From CATQHB01 sp965262595 (lineage in GTDB: Bacteria; Chloroflexota; Dehalococcoidia; Lucifugimonadales; UBA3495): DNA of 64,000 nt. The DNA is taken from assembly GCA_965262595.1 (NCBI GenBank), contig OZ253548.1, positions 1,178,001-1,242,000 on the forward strand. Direction: 5' to 3'. Positions 51,652-58,460 of the stretch are shown one piece after another. Within the stretch, counting starts at the first letter, position 1; each line of letters opens with the position of its first letter. The notes beneath the pieces are model-generated. The model did not search any database, had not been told where the DNA came from, and worked only from the letters and a program-made list of their open reading frames with translations. Both the position numbers and the translations under genes were made by a program.

Positions 51652-52659
51652 TCAGTTCTCCTGCGGGGAGTGGGTAAGGGGAATGCCGCCCTCGCTTTCG
51701 ACAGCCGTTTGAACCCCGGGCGTACACCCGCCCCGATACCACAAATGCAGGTATGCCAGGGCTGCCAGGCCAATCACCACCGCAAACCAGAGGGTGGCTA
51801 CGCGCACCAGCAGGGTACCTAAAACGGCTGCGCCCCGTCCGGTTCCCAACTGTTGCAGCAAGGCTACCATCACGCCTTCGGTTCCTACCAGACCGCCGGG
51901 CAGGGTGGTTATTGCCCCCACCAGCATCGCGCCGCCATAGATTGGCACGGCGGCGGGCAAGACCTGCTGCAAGTTGAGCTCCGGGTCCAGGCCCTTGAGA
52001 ACAACGCCCAGGGCTACTCCCTCACTCAACCAGGCCAGGAATCCCAATGCTACCGCTACCAGGAGCGGCCCCGGACGGCTCAAGGCGCGCATACCTTCCC
52101 TTGCGGCTAGCAAGTCTCGGCCCCAGCGTCGGATAACCGGCAGTTCCAGCAGCCGGTCAGTATGGCGGGTAGAAAAGAAATAGGTGAAAAAGCCAACCAG
52201 GATTAGAACGGCCACCAGGATTGACGACACCGCCAAGGGCAGCAAAGCCAGGCCAACCAGGCCCAACAGGGCGACGGAGAATAAATCGGTCAATCGCTCC
52301 ATCAGCACTACCGGAGCAGAAGCTGACACCGGAACGGCGGCCCGGTCCCGGAGTAAATAACTCTTCAGCAATTCTCCTACCTTTCCGGGTGTGATGGTCA
52401 TAGCCAGGCCGGACAGGAACACCAGCAGGCTGACCGGAAAAGGCACGGAGAGGTTCAGGACTCTAAGGTAATAGGCCCACCGCAGGAAACGGAGCAGATA
52501 ATTGAGGGCCGCCAGAGCGAAGGCCGCCAACAGATAAGGCAGCGGAAAGTTAACCAGGCGTCGGCCGATTTCCTGAAAGTCGCCATACCCGGCCAGCCCC
52601 ACAAATACCAGGAGGGTAAGCAGAACGACCAACAGCAGTTTCTTGCCGTTGCCTCGCAC
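51652..52659 (-). CDS. Lysylphosphatidylglycerol synthase/flippase-like membrane protein (UPF0104 type)
   Basis: 335 residues with about eight hydrophobic helices. Features typical of the AglD/MprF-flippase-like family are an N-terminal single helix, LRFLRWAYYLRVL, SGLAMTITPGKVGELLKSYLLRD, and a late glycine-rich TTLPGGLVGTEGVMVALL. These proteins are proposed to move or retain lipid-linked polymer intermediates. The start is two bases after larB and the end four bases before the UbiA start, so the three are very likely one operon. Confidence 0.83.
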   Translation of the reverse strand: MRGNGKKLLLVVLLTLLVFVGLAGYGDFQEIGRRLVNFPLPYLLAAFALAALNYLLRFLRWAYYLRVLNLSVPFPVSLLVFLSGLAMTITPGKVGELLKSYLLRDRAAVPVSASAPVVLMERLTDLFSVALLGLVGLALLPLAVSSILVAVLILVGFFTYFFSTRHTDRLLELPVIRRWGRDLLAAREGMRALSRPGPLLVAVALGFLAWLSEGVALGVVLKGLDPELNLQQVLPAAVPIYGGAMLVGAITTLPGGLVGTEGVMVALLQQLGTGRGAAVLGTLLVRVATLWFAVVIGLAALAYLHLWYRGGCTPGVQTAVESEGGIPLTHSPQEN

Positions 52660-52661
52660 TC

Positions 52662-53414
52662 CTACCGGCCCATCAAGTTCAATTGGGCCGCCAGGTATCC
52701 GGCGCCAAAACCGTTGTCAATGTTGACCGTAGCCACCCCGGGGGCGCAACTGTTAAGCATGCCAAGGAGGGCGGACAAGCCCTCAAAACTGGCGCCGTAG
52801 CCGACGCTGGTAGGCACGGCAATCACCGGGGCGGAAACCAATCCGGCGACCACGCTGGCCAGGGCCCCTTCCATACCGGCCACTACCACAATGACCCTGG
52901 CTTGCTGCAAGTCGTCCAGCACGGCCAGCAGCCGATGCAGTCCCGCTACCCCCACGTCATTGATCCGCCGGGGAGGACTGCCCATCAGTCCGGCAGTGAG
53001 GGCCGCTTCTTCAGCGATGGGCAAATCGGCGGTCCCGGCGGTCACGACTATTGCCCCTTCGTGGCAAGGCATCGGGTCGGAGCCGGGAACAACGATAGCT
53101 TGAGCCAGTTCGTGGTAAACGGCGGACGGTATTTGGGCTAACACCGCAGCGTAGGCGGCGGGGGCGGCCTTGGTTACCATCGCCGGATGCCCGCGCCCGG
53201 CCAGGGATTCCACAATTGCCGCAACTTGCGCCGGTGTCTTGCCGCGTCCCAATACCACTTCGGGAAAGCCGGTTCGCAAGGGGCGGTGGTGGTCAATACG
53301 AGCGAATTCCAGGTCTTGATAGGGGTAATCCCGGAGATATTGGAGTAAATCTTCAACACTCCGGGCGCCACTTTGCAGCTCTTCCAAACGCCGGCGCAAA
53401 TCTATAAACGACAT
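52662..53414 (-). CDS. larB: LarB, carboxylase/hydrolase of nickel-pincer-nucleotide synthesis
   Basis: 250 residues of the PurE-related LarB family, which carboxylates the pyridinium ring of nicotinic acid adenine dinucleotide and releases AMP. Segments are GFPEVVLGRGKTPAQVAAIV, ITAGTADLPIAEEA-like VTAGTADLPIAEEAALTA, VAGMEGALASVVAGL, PVIAVPTSVGYGASFEGLSALLGMLNSCAPGVATVNIDNGFGAGYLAA. It starts an operon running away from larE-larC and carrying envelope-lipid genes, separated by tiny gaps. No larA-type racemase is in the window. Confidence 0.94.
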   Translation of the reverse strand: MSFIDLRRRLEELQSGARSVEDLLQYLRDYPYQDLEFARIDHHRPLRTGFPEVVLGRGKTPAQVAAIVESLAGRGHPAMVTKAAPAAYAAVLAQIPSAVYHELAQAIVVPGSDPMPCHEGAIVVTAGTADLPIAEEAALTAGLMGSPPRRINDVGVAGLHRLLAVLDDLQQARVIVVVAGMEGALASVVAGLVSAPVIAVPTSVGYGASFEGLSALLGMLNSCAPGVATVNIDNGFGAGYLAAQLNLMGR

Positions 53415-53584
53415 CAGTAAGGCAATCTCTGGCTCGCTTTGGAAATAGATTGGGTTATGCGATGATAGCCAGTCGCTATCGGAGCGTCAAGGCAACGTTC
53501 ACCCATTGCCCAGCCTCGGTTGCTCTTGACTCGACCGCGCCCTTTCAGGTGTGCTACGCAAAATTCTTGATAACGCCGTTGCCA

Positions 53585-54346
53585 CTAGCCTGCCAATAGA
53601 GCGGGCAATATAAGCTCATCTATTGCCACGGCCAAGCCGTCTTCCTCGACCGCCGGCGCCACGTAATCCGCAATGGCCCTAAGTTCCGGGGGAGCGGAAG
53701 CCATGACAATGCGCAGGCCGGCTACCTCCAGCATCGGCAGGTCGTTAAAGCTGTCCCCGGCAACGATGAACCGGTCGGACTCCACCGCCATCATTTGCGC
53801 CAGTTTCCGGGCAGCGCTGCCCTTATTGACCCCGGCTCCGGTAAAGTCCACCGCCCACAGTCCATTGTAGTGTAAATAGACTTTAACCACATACAAGTCC
53901 GGTGCGCCGGAAAATTGAGCCATCAGTTCATCGGCGCGGAACTCCAGCAAATCCATTGCCGATATGCGGGTCAAATCCCAGTGGGTGATGTCGGCAAAGG
54001 CAGTTGCGTCTCCGAAGGGATGGGTAGCAATAAAGTTGATTTGTTCGGCGCAAACTTGTCGTACAATTTCCCTGGCTCGACCTTCCGGCAGGGCGCTGCT
54101 CCAAAGGGTGTTTCCGGTTGTTGGGTCCAGGAGGGTTGCCCCGCCGTTGCTTATTTGAGGAGCGGTTAGTCCCAAACGCCGGGCATAATCAATAACGTCG
54201 GAGGAGCGGCGGCCGGTGGCAATGCTAACCGGAATAAACTCGGATACCCGTTTCACCGCAGCAGCGACTCCAGGCGTCAAAGTATCGGTGGCGATCAAGG
54301 TACCGTCCAGGTCAACCAGCAAAGCGGCATAGGTTCGGCGGTTCAA
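53585..54346 (-). CDS. HAD-superfamily phosphatase, Cof type
   Basis: About 253 residues. The HAD motif I is LLVDLDGTLIATD, motif II is VSIATGRRSSDVI, the cap is of the Cof/IIB type, motif III Lys is in NKGSAARKLAQ, and motif IV is FIVAGDSFNDLPMLE. Small sugar phosphates or nucleotides are usual substrates. TTG 54346 follows 'gagggtcacaat' and begins four residues before the domain; an ATG at 54421 would add an unsupported 25-residue extension. Nothing near it suggests a specific substrate. Confidence 0.87.
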   Translation of the reverse strand: MNRRTYAALLVDLDGTLIATDTLTPGVAAAVKRVSEFIPVSIATGRRSSDVIDYARRLGLTAPQISNGGATLLDPTTGNTLWSSALPEGRAREIVRQVCAEQINFIATHPFGDATAFADITHWDLTRISAMDLLEFRADELMAQFSGAPDLYVVKVYLHYNGLWAVDFTGAGVNKGSAARKLAQMMAVESDRFIVAGDSFNDLPMLEVAGLRIVMASAPPELRAIADYVAPAVEEDGLAVAIDELILPALLAG

Positions 54347-54501
54347 ATTGTGACCCTCAACTGGAGGTAGAGCCGAAAAAGAATCGAATAAATCACAAGG
54401 CAATCCCAATCCCAGGTCCAAATTTGCCCGAGTCCCAATTCGGGTGTCCCGAACGACCCAATTATAAAGAGTAATACAGGGCTGGGTCAGATCGCTTTCC
54501 C

Positions 54502-54933
54502 CTATTCCAGACCGGCGGAACCCGACCCGGATTCCGGCCCAACAGGCCCGGCGGCCGAACCATCAGTCGTGTCCCTCTTTCGCTTCTCTATTTCCCGCAA
54601 GGAAGAAAACATCGCCCCCAAAGTGCCCATGCTGGCGGTGTAAAGGGTGAAAACGACCACACCAATCCAGATTGCCCGCGCTATACGCTGGTCAATATCG
54701 ACCAGGACGACCAGGACATAGGCAACTGCCACCAGAATTAAGCAAAACAAGAGTGCAAGGATCGACCCGAAGATTATACCCTTGACTGCATAGTGCCCAT
54801 ATTCCTTCTTGACGTGGGGTATTCCCCAATATCCGGCGATAAACGGACTGGCCGGAACCAAAACGAAATGCACTATTGGTATCAACGGACATACCACCAT
54901 AATGAGCAAACCAACCAGTAACCCTTTTACCAT
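54502..54933 (-). CDS. Small membrane protein of unknown family
   Basis: 143 residues with three to four hydrophobic helices (about 2-22, 25-45, 52-80 and 86-110), followed by a hydrophilic Gly/Ser-rich tail (SSLREIEKRKRDTTDGS). No family recognised. It follows an unrelated small frame by seven bases, and its own start ATG is preceded on its strand by 'ataatcaatgg', a weak ribosome site. Confidence 0.55.
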   Translation of the reverse strand: MVKGLLVGLLIMVVCPLIPIVHFVLVPASPFIAGYWGIPHVKKEYGHYAVKGIIFGSILALLFCLILVAVAYVLVVLVDIDQRIARAIWIGVVVFTLYTASMGTLGAMFSSLREIEKRKRDTTDGSAAGPVGPESGSGSAGLE

Positions 54934-54940
54934 TGATTAT

Positions 54941-55141
54941 CTAAAACCCCCATGAATCTCGGAGTTCCTCGGCCAAATTATCCTGCCGGAAAATAGAGAA
55001 TAGTTGCCGTTGCTCTGGCTTGGGCAACCGAACCATTATAGCCAATTCCCTGGCAGCGCGCGCCCCTTCACCTCGGAGAACCGGGCTATCTTCATCGTTT
55101 GGCCGGCGAATGCCCGGAATATTTTCCCGCTCAGAGGCCAA
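54941..55141 (-). CDS. Possible small protein, 66 aa
   Basis: A TTG-start frame of 66 residues that ends eight bases before the membrane protein and begins in the divergent gap before the Rrf2 gene. It is basic and Arg/Glu-rich (RPNDEDSPVLRGEGARAARE) with no known domain. The TTG start has no clear ribosome-binding site, and the frame overlaps nothing else. I list it as possible only. Confidence 0.35.
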   Translation of the reverse strand: MASERENIPGIRRPNDEDSPVLRGEGARAARELAIMVRLPKPEQRQLFSIFRQDNLAEELRDSWGF

Positions 55142-55157
55142 ATGCCCGCCGGCAAAG

Positions 55158-55187
55158 TTGGAAATGGCTAACGGTCAGTGCTATAAT
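55158..55187 (+). promoter_or_regulatory. Promoter of the Rrf2 regulator gene
   Basis: TGCTATAAT (55179-55187) is a perfect extended -10. TTGGAA, 18 bases upstream of the hexamer, serves as -35. Transcription would start near 55194, about 26 bases before the ATG at 55220. Confidence 0.65.
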
Positions 55188-55219
55188 TCCTACGGTTGTA
55201 CCGGTTGGAGGTAAGCGTC

Positions 55220-55657
55220 ATGAAAATCCCAATGAAAGTGGACTATGGCGTCAGAGCGCTGGTAGAGTTGGCGATGCACTACGGGGAGGGTCAGGTTCAG
55301 ACTTCGGAAATTGCCTCCAAGCAAGGTATCCCAGAGTCCTACTTGGAACAATTAATGACCACGCTTCACAAGGTGGGCTTCGTCCAAAGTCGGCGGGGGC
55401 CCCAGGGTGGGCATATGCTGGCAATGGACCCCTCAGTAATTAACTTGAGCATGATAATGACCACCCTGGAGGGTAACACTTCCCCGTTGGACTGCTTCAC
55501 CTATCCTACCGACTGCATTTTCGCGGACTCTTGCGCTCAGCAAGAAATCTGGAAATCGGTAGAGGAATCAATACAGAACGTATTGAGCAATACAACACTG
55601 GCCCATTTGGCCCAGCGCCAAAGTCAACTGGCCAGTTTAAGCTTGCAACGGATCTAG
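55220..55657 (+). CDS. Rrf2-family regulator with IscR-like cysteine triad
   Basis: 145 residues. The winged-helix N-terminus is MKIPMKVDYGVRALVELAMHY, then KQGIPESYLEQLMTTLHKVGFVQSRRGPQGGHML. Cys92, Cys99 and Cys105 (CFTYPTDCIFADSC, spacing 6 and 5) sit where IscR has its Fe-S cysteines and where NsrR has its cluster; CymR-type proteins lack the full set. It probably senses Fe-S status, sulfur or NO. ATG 55220 follows GGAGG; an upstream start is out of favour. It sits directly before a 16-bp repeat array and the cysteine-synthesis genes. Confidence 0.88.
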   Translation: MKIPMKVDYGVRALVELAMHYGEGQVQTSEIASKQGIPESYLEQLMTTLHKVGFVQSRRGPQGGHMLAMDPSVINLSMIMTTLEGNTSPLDCFTYPTDCIFADSCAQQEIWKSVEESIQNVLSNTTLAHLAQRQSQLASLSLQRI

Positions 55658-55737
55658 CACGACAATATTAATAAATTTGCAAGCGAGCAGACCGTTATTG
55701 CAGAATTAAGTAGAAAGCGACATTAGAGATTTTTGCC

Positions 55738-55771
55738 CCGGTTGCAACACCTCCCAAAATAGTGCAACCGG
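55738..55771. repeat. 9-bp inverted repeat upstream of the tandem array
   Basis: CCGGTTGCA and TGCAACCGG are perfect inverted arms separated by 16 bases. The element lies between the rrf2 stop and the array, so it could be the rrf2 terminator, an operator, or part of the moeB leader. Confidence 0.7.
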
Positions 55772-55784
55772 AAATCGACTATCC

Positions 55785-55992
55785 AGACTAAGCCTACTAT
55801 AGACCAAGCCTACTATAGACCAAGCCTACTATAGACCAAGCCTACTATAGACCAAGCCTACTATAGACCAAGCCTACTATAGACCAAGCCTACTATAGAC
55901 CAAGCCTACTATAGACCAAGCCTACTATAGACCAAGCCTACTATAGACCAAGCCTACTATAGACCAAGCCTACTATAGACCAAGCCTACTAT
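55785..55992. repeat. Tandem array of thirteen 16-bp units upstream of moeB
   Basis: AGACCAAGCCTACTAT is repeated head-to-tail thirteen times with no spacer. The first copy has T for C at position 5 and the other twelve are identical. The array ends one base before the AAGGAGGA Shine-Dalgarno of the E1 gene, so it would be transcribed or sit on the promoter. Each junction makes the palindrome CTATAG. The units contain TACTAT and TATAGA, both partial matches to a -10. There are no spacers or cas genes, so it is not CRISPR. The likely role is a multi-site operator or a promoter/leader element, possibly for the neighbouring Rrf2 protein. Confidence 0.97.
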
Positions 55993-56009
55993 AAGGAGGA
56001 CACGAAACG

Positions 56010-56852
56010 ATGGCGCAGCAGCCCGTGGCATTAACGCCGGAACAGGTAAAACGATACAGCAGACATATCATAATGGGCGATGTGGGCAGCTCCGGACAGC
56101 GCAAACTGATGCAGTCCAAAGCACTAATCGTCGGCGCCGGTGGCCTTGGCTCGCCTTCGGCCATTTACCTGGCCTTGGCAGGAGTGGGAACCGTCGGCAT
56201 CGTGGACTTTGACGTGGTGGAGATTTCCAACCTGCAACGCCAAATCCTGCATCACTCCGGCGACATCGGACGACCCAAAATCCAATCGGCTATTGACAAC
56301 ATTTACGCCTACAACCCGGACGTCAAGGTTGTTCCCCACGAAGTGCGGCTGGAATCGGACAACGCCATGGAAATCATCAGCCAATACGATCTGGTGATTA
56401 ACGGGGCGGATAACTTTGCCACCCGCTATCTGGTAAATGACGCTTGCTATCTGCTAAATAAACCCCTGGTGGACGGCAGCATCCTGATATTTGACGGCCA
56501 GGCCACGGTGTTCCTGCCCGGGCAGGGTTGCTACCGCTGTCTCTTCCCGTCGCCGCCGCCGCCGGGCATGGTGCCCAATTGCGCCGAGGCCGGTGTGCTG
56601 GGCGCGTTGACCGGATTGGTAGGCAGTATTCAGGCCACCGAAGCGCTGAAATACTTCCTGGGCATTGGCGAAAGTCTTTCATCGCGGCTGCTGCTCATTG
56701 ACGCCCTGAGCATGAGCTTCCGAGAGGTCCGGTTGAAGCGCAACCCGGCCTGCCCGCTGTGCGGGGACAACCCCACGGTAACCGAGTTGATTGATTACGA
56801 GATTTTCTGCGGCGTAGCTGCCCCCGAGGGTGCAGGAGTCGCCGACGACTAA
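56010..56852 (+). CDS. moeB: MoeB/ThiF-type E1 adenylyltransferase, likely sulfur-carrier activating
   Basis: 280 residues of the E1-like adenylating family. The Rossmann loop is VGAGGLGSPSAIYLALAG, and DNFATRYLVNDACYLL is the carrier-binding region. The zinc cysteines are CYRC (174, 177) and CPLC (248, 251). Cys191 lies in VPNCAEAGVLG, the catalytic-Cys loop. No rhodanese domain is present, so sulfur must come from another protein. Beside a CysM-type cysteine synthase, the natural substrate is a CysO/ThiS-like C-terminal Gly-Gly protein, not encoded here. Expression should be governed by the upstream repeat array. A MoaD- or ThiS-specific role is the alternative. Confidence 0.9.
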   Translation: MAQQPVALTPEQVKRYSRHIIMGDVGSSGQRKLMQSKALIVGAGGLGSPSAIYLALAGVGTVGIVDFDVVEISNLQRQILHHSGDIGRPKIQSAIDNIYAYNPDVKVVPHEVRLESDNAMEIISQYDLVINGADNFATRYLVNDACYLLNKPLVDGSILIFDGQATVFLPGQGCYRCLFPSPPPPGMVPNCAEAGVLGALTGLVGSIQATEALKYFLGIGESLSSRLLLIDALSMSFREVRLKRNPACPLCGDNPTVTELIDYEIFCGVAAPEGAGVADD

Positions 56853-56997
56853 GGCTATGGACAGGGCATAGTGGGCCATGGTCAATACCAGTCCAATCCA
56901 TTTCCAATAACAAAAGCTTTGTCCCCTGGCGATCTGGGCAACTGAATAGGGCCTGGCGGGTTAGCCTGGCGCCGGGGGCAGGACAAAGAAAAGAATT

Positions 56998-57948
56998 ATG
57001 GTTTCGAGGCCGGTATATAAAGGCATCCTGGCTACAATCGGGAACACCCCGGTTGTCGAGTTGCAGAATTTAAGCCCTAAGGCAGATGTGCACATCTTTG
57101 CCAAGCTGGAAGGACAAAACCCAACCGGCAGCGTCAAGGACCGGATTGCCCTCAAAATGATTGAAAGGGCGGAGTCGGAAGGGGAGATTTCGCCTAACCG
57201 CACCCTCCTGGAGCCGACCAGCGGAAATACCGGCATTTCCTTAGCGATGATCGGAGGTCTCAAGGGCTATAAGGTTACCGTAGTAATGCCGGAGAACGTC
57301 AGCGAGGAACGCACTCAGCTGCTCCACGCCTACGGCGCCGAGATTGTCTTCTCCGATGGTGAAAAAGGCAGCAACGGCTCCATCGAAGTTGCCCAGGCAA
57401 TGGCGGAGAAGAACCCTCACGACTACTTGATGATGTACCAATACGGCAATAGCGGCAATCCGGACGCCCATTATGAGACTACCGGACAGGAAATTGCCGA
57501 GGCAGTCCCGGACGTGGATATGTTTGTGGCCGGGCTGGGCACCGGCGGCACCCTGATGGGCGTGGGGCGGCGGCTGCGTGAACACAACGCCAATATCAAG
57601 ATTGTGGCGGTGGCGCCGGATCCGGACGACTTCATCTCCGGACTGCGGCGGCTGGAAGACGGTTATATCCCGCCCATCCTGGACCTCAATAGGCTGGATG
57701 CGCGCCTCCTGGTGGGCAGCCTGCCCGCCTTTAGGACTACCAAGGAACTGCTGCATCAGGAAGGAATCTTTGCCGGCGTATCTTCCGGTTCGGTGGTTTA
57801 TGGGGCGTTGCGGCAGGCCGAGCGAATGGAACAAGGCAATATTGTGTGCCTGCTGGCCGATGGCGGCTGGAAATACCTCAGCACCAGCCTCTGGACTAAG
57901 GACTATGAACAATTGGAGAAGGAAGCCCACGGCAAAATCTGGTGGTGA
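56998..57948 (+). CDS. cysM: CysM-type cysteine synthase, sulfur-carrier dependent
   Basis: 316 residues of fold-type II PLP enzymes. TGSVKDR holds PLP-Lys47; EPTSGNTGISLAM and GLGTGGTLMG are the substrate and phosphate loops. The stretch YQYGNSGNPDAHYETTG and the ending ADGGWKYLSTSLWT with tail AHGKIWW match mycobacterial CysM, which condenses O-phosphoserine with CysO-thiocarboxylate, more than CysK. No CysK-type VETPVWLE-like end is present. It is 146 bases after moeB with no promoter seen between, and a strong terminator follows. The assignment to the CysO-dependent type rests on motif memory. Confidence 0.88.
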   Translation: MVSRPVYKGILATIGNTPVVELQNLSPKADVHIFAKLEGQNPTGSVKDRIALKMIERAESEGEISPNRTLLEPTSGNTGISLAMIGGLKGYKVTVVMPENVSEERTQLLHAYGAEIVFSDGEKGSNGSIEVAQAMAEKNPHDYLMMYQYGNSGNPDAHYETTGQEIAEAVPDVDMFVAGLGTGGTLMGVGRRLREHNANIKIVAVAPDPDDFISGLRRLEDGYIPPILDLNRLDARLLVGSLPAFRTTKELLHQEGIFAGVSSGSVVYGALRQAERMEQGNIVCLLADGGWKYLSTSLWTKDYEQLEKEAHGKIWW

Positions 57949-58024
57949 TCGGTTAGATTTCCCGCTGCCCGGCCTGGGCCCGTCCCTGCCGATTTTCAGA
58001 GTTATGTAGGATAGAGTCTGAGTT

Positions 58025-58055
58025 CCTGTCATCCTTAGGTGGCAGGTTCTTTTTT
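58025..58055 (+). terminator. Rho-independent terminator after cysM
   Basis: CCTGTCA-TCCTTAGG-TGGCAGG forms a 7-bp stem with one G-U pair and an 8-base loop, followed by TTCTTTTTT. It lies about 75 bases after the cysM stop and closes the sulfur unit. Confidence 0.85.
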
Positions 58056-58182
58056 GTGCGTGAAAATTGCGCGGCCGCCGGTTGTTTAGTTGGTCGCCGG
58101 TTTCACCGGGAGTGGGCTTGTCAACATCATCCGCTCTCGATAGTCGGCGATTAATGTCTTTGCCTGCAAGCAGGGTCTTGGA

Positions 58183-58273
58183 GGCAATCCCGGGCGAACC
58201 TGGCCTTTGAGGAAAAAGAACAGGTGGAGCGGACTACGGCAATGGGCAATCCCGGGCGAACCTGGCCTTTGAG
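58183..58273. repeat. 29-bp direct repeat, two copies 62 bases apart
   Basis: A 29-base sequence starting 'ggcaatcccgggcgaacctg' occurs exactly at 58183-58211 and again at 58245-58273. It contains the palindrome CCCGGG. It lies upstream of the nusA promoter, so it may hold regulator-binding sites or derive from a duplication. Confidence 0.85.
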
Positions 58274-58325
58274 CACAGGGCTAATTTCGGCCCAACAGGC
58301 AGGCCAACGGTAGAAGAGTGAAATC

Positions 58326-58354
58326 TTGAAAGTAACACCGGGCAATGCTATACT
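58326..58354 (+). promoter_or_regulatory. nusA operon promoter
   Basis: TTGAAA at 58326-58331, a spacer of exactly 17 bases, then TATACT at 58349-58354, preceded by TGC (extended -10). This is the best sigma-70-like promoter near the translation operon. Initiation near 58361 would give a leader of about 100 bases. Confidence 0.72.
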
Positions 58355-58460
58355 AATCAAGTGAATTTGTGCTGGAAGCGGGGTGTCGCCCGCTTTCTTG
58401 CTAATTGGCCCAATCCGGTGCTATGGCAGCTATACTCAGCTTCAGGCGGGGAGCTACACA

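Larger units (their letters stand above)
57949..58325. other. Intergenic region between cysM terminator and nusA promoter
   Basis: Apart from the cysM terminator it holds a 29-bp direct repeat in two copies. No gene is supported; a 69-codon minus-strand frame across it has no recognisable character. Confidence 0.45.

Noticed and set aside
55785..55992. CRISPR array
   Set aside because: The units are adjacent without unique spacers, and no cas gene is near.
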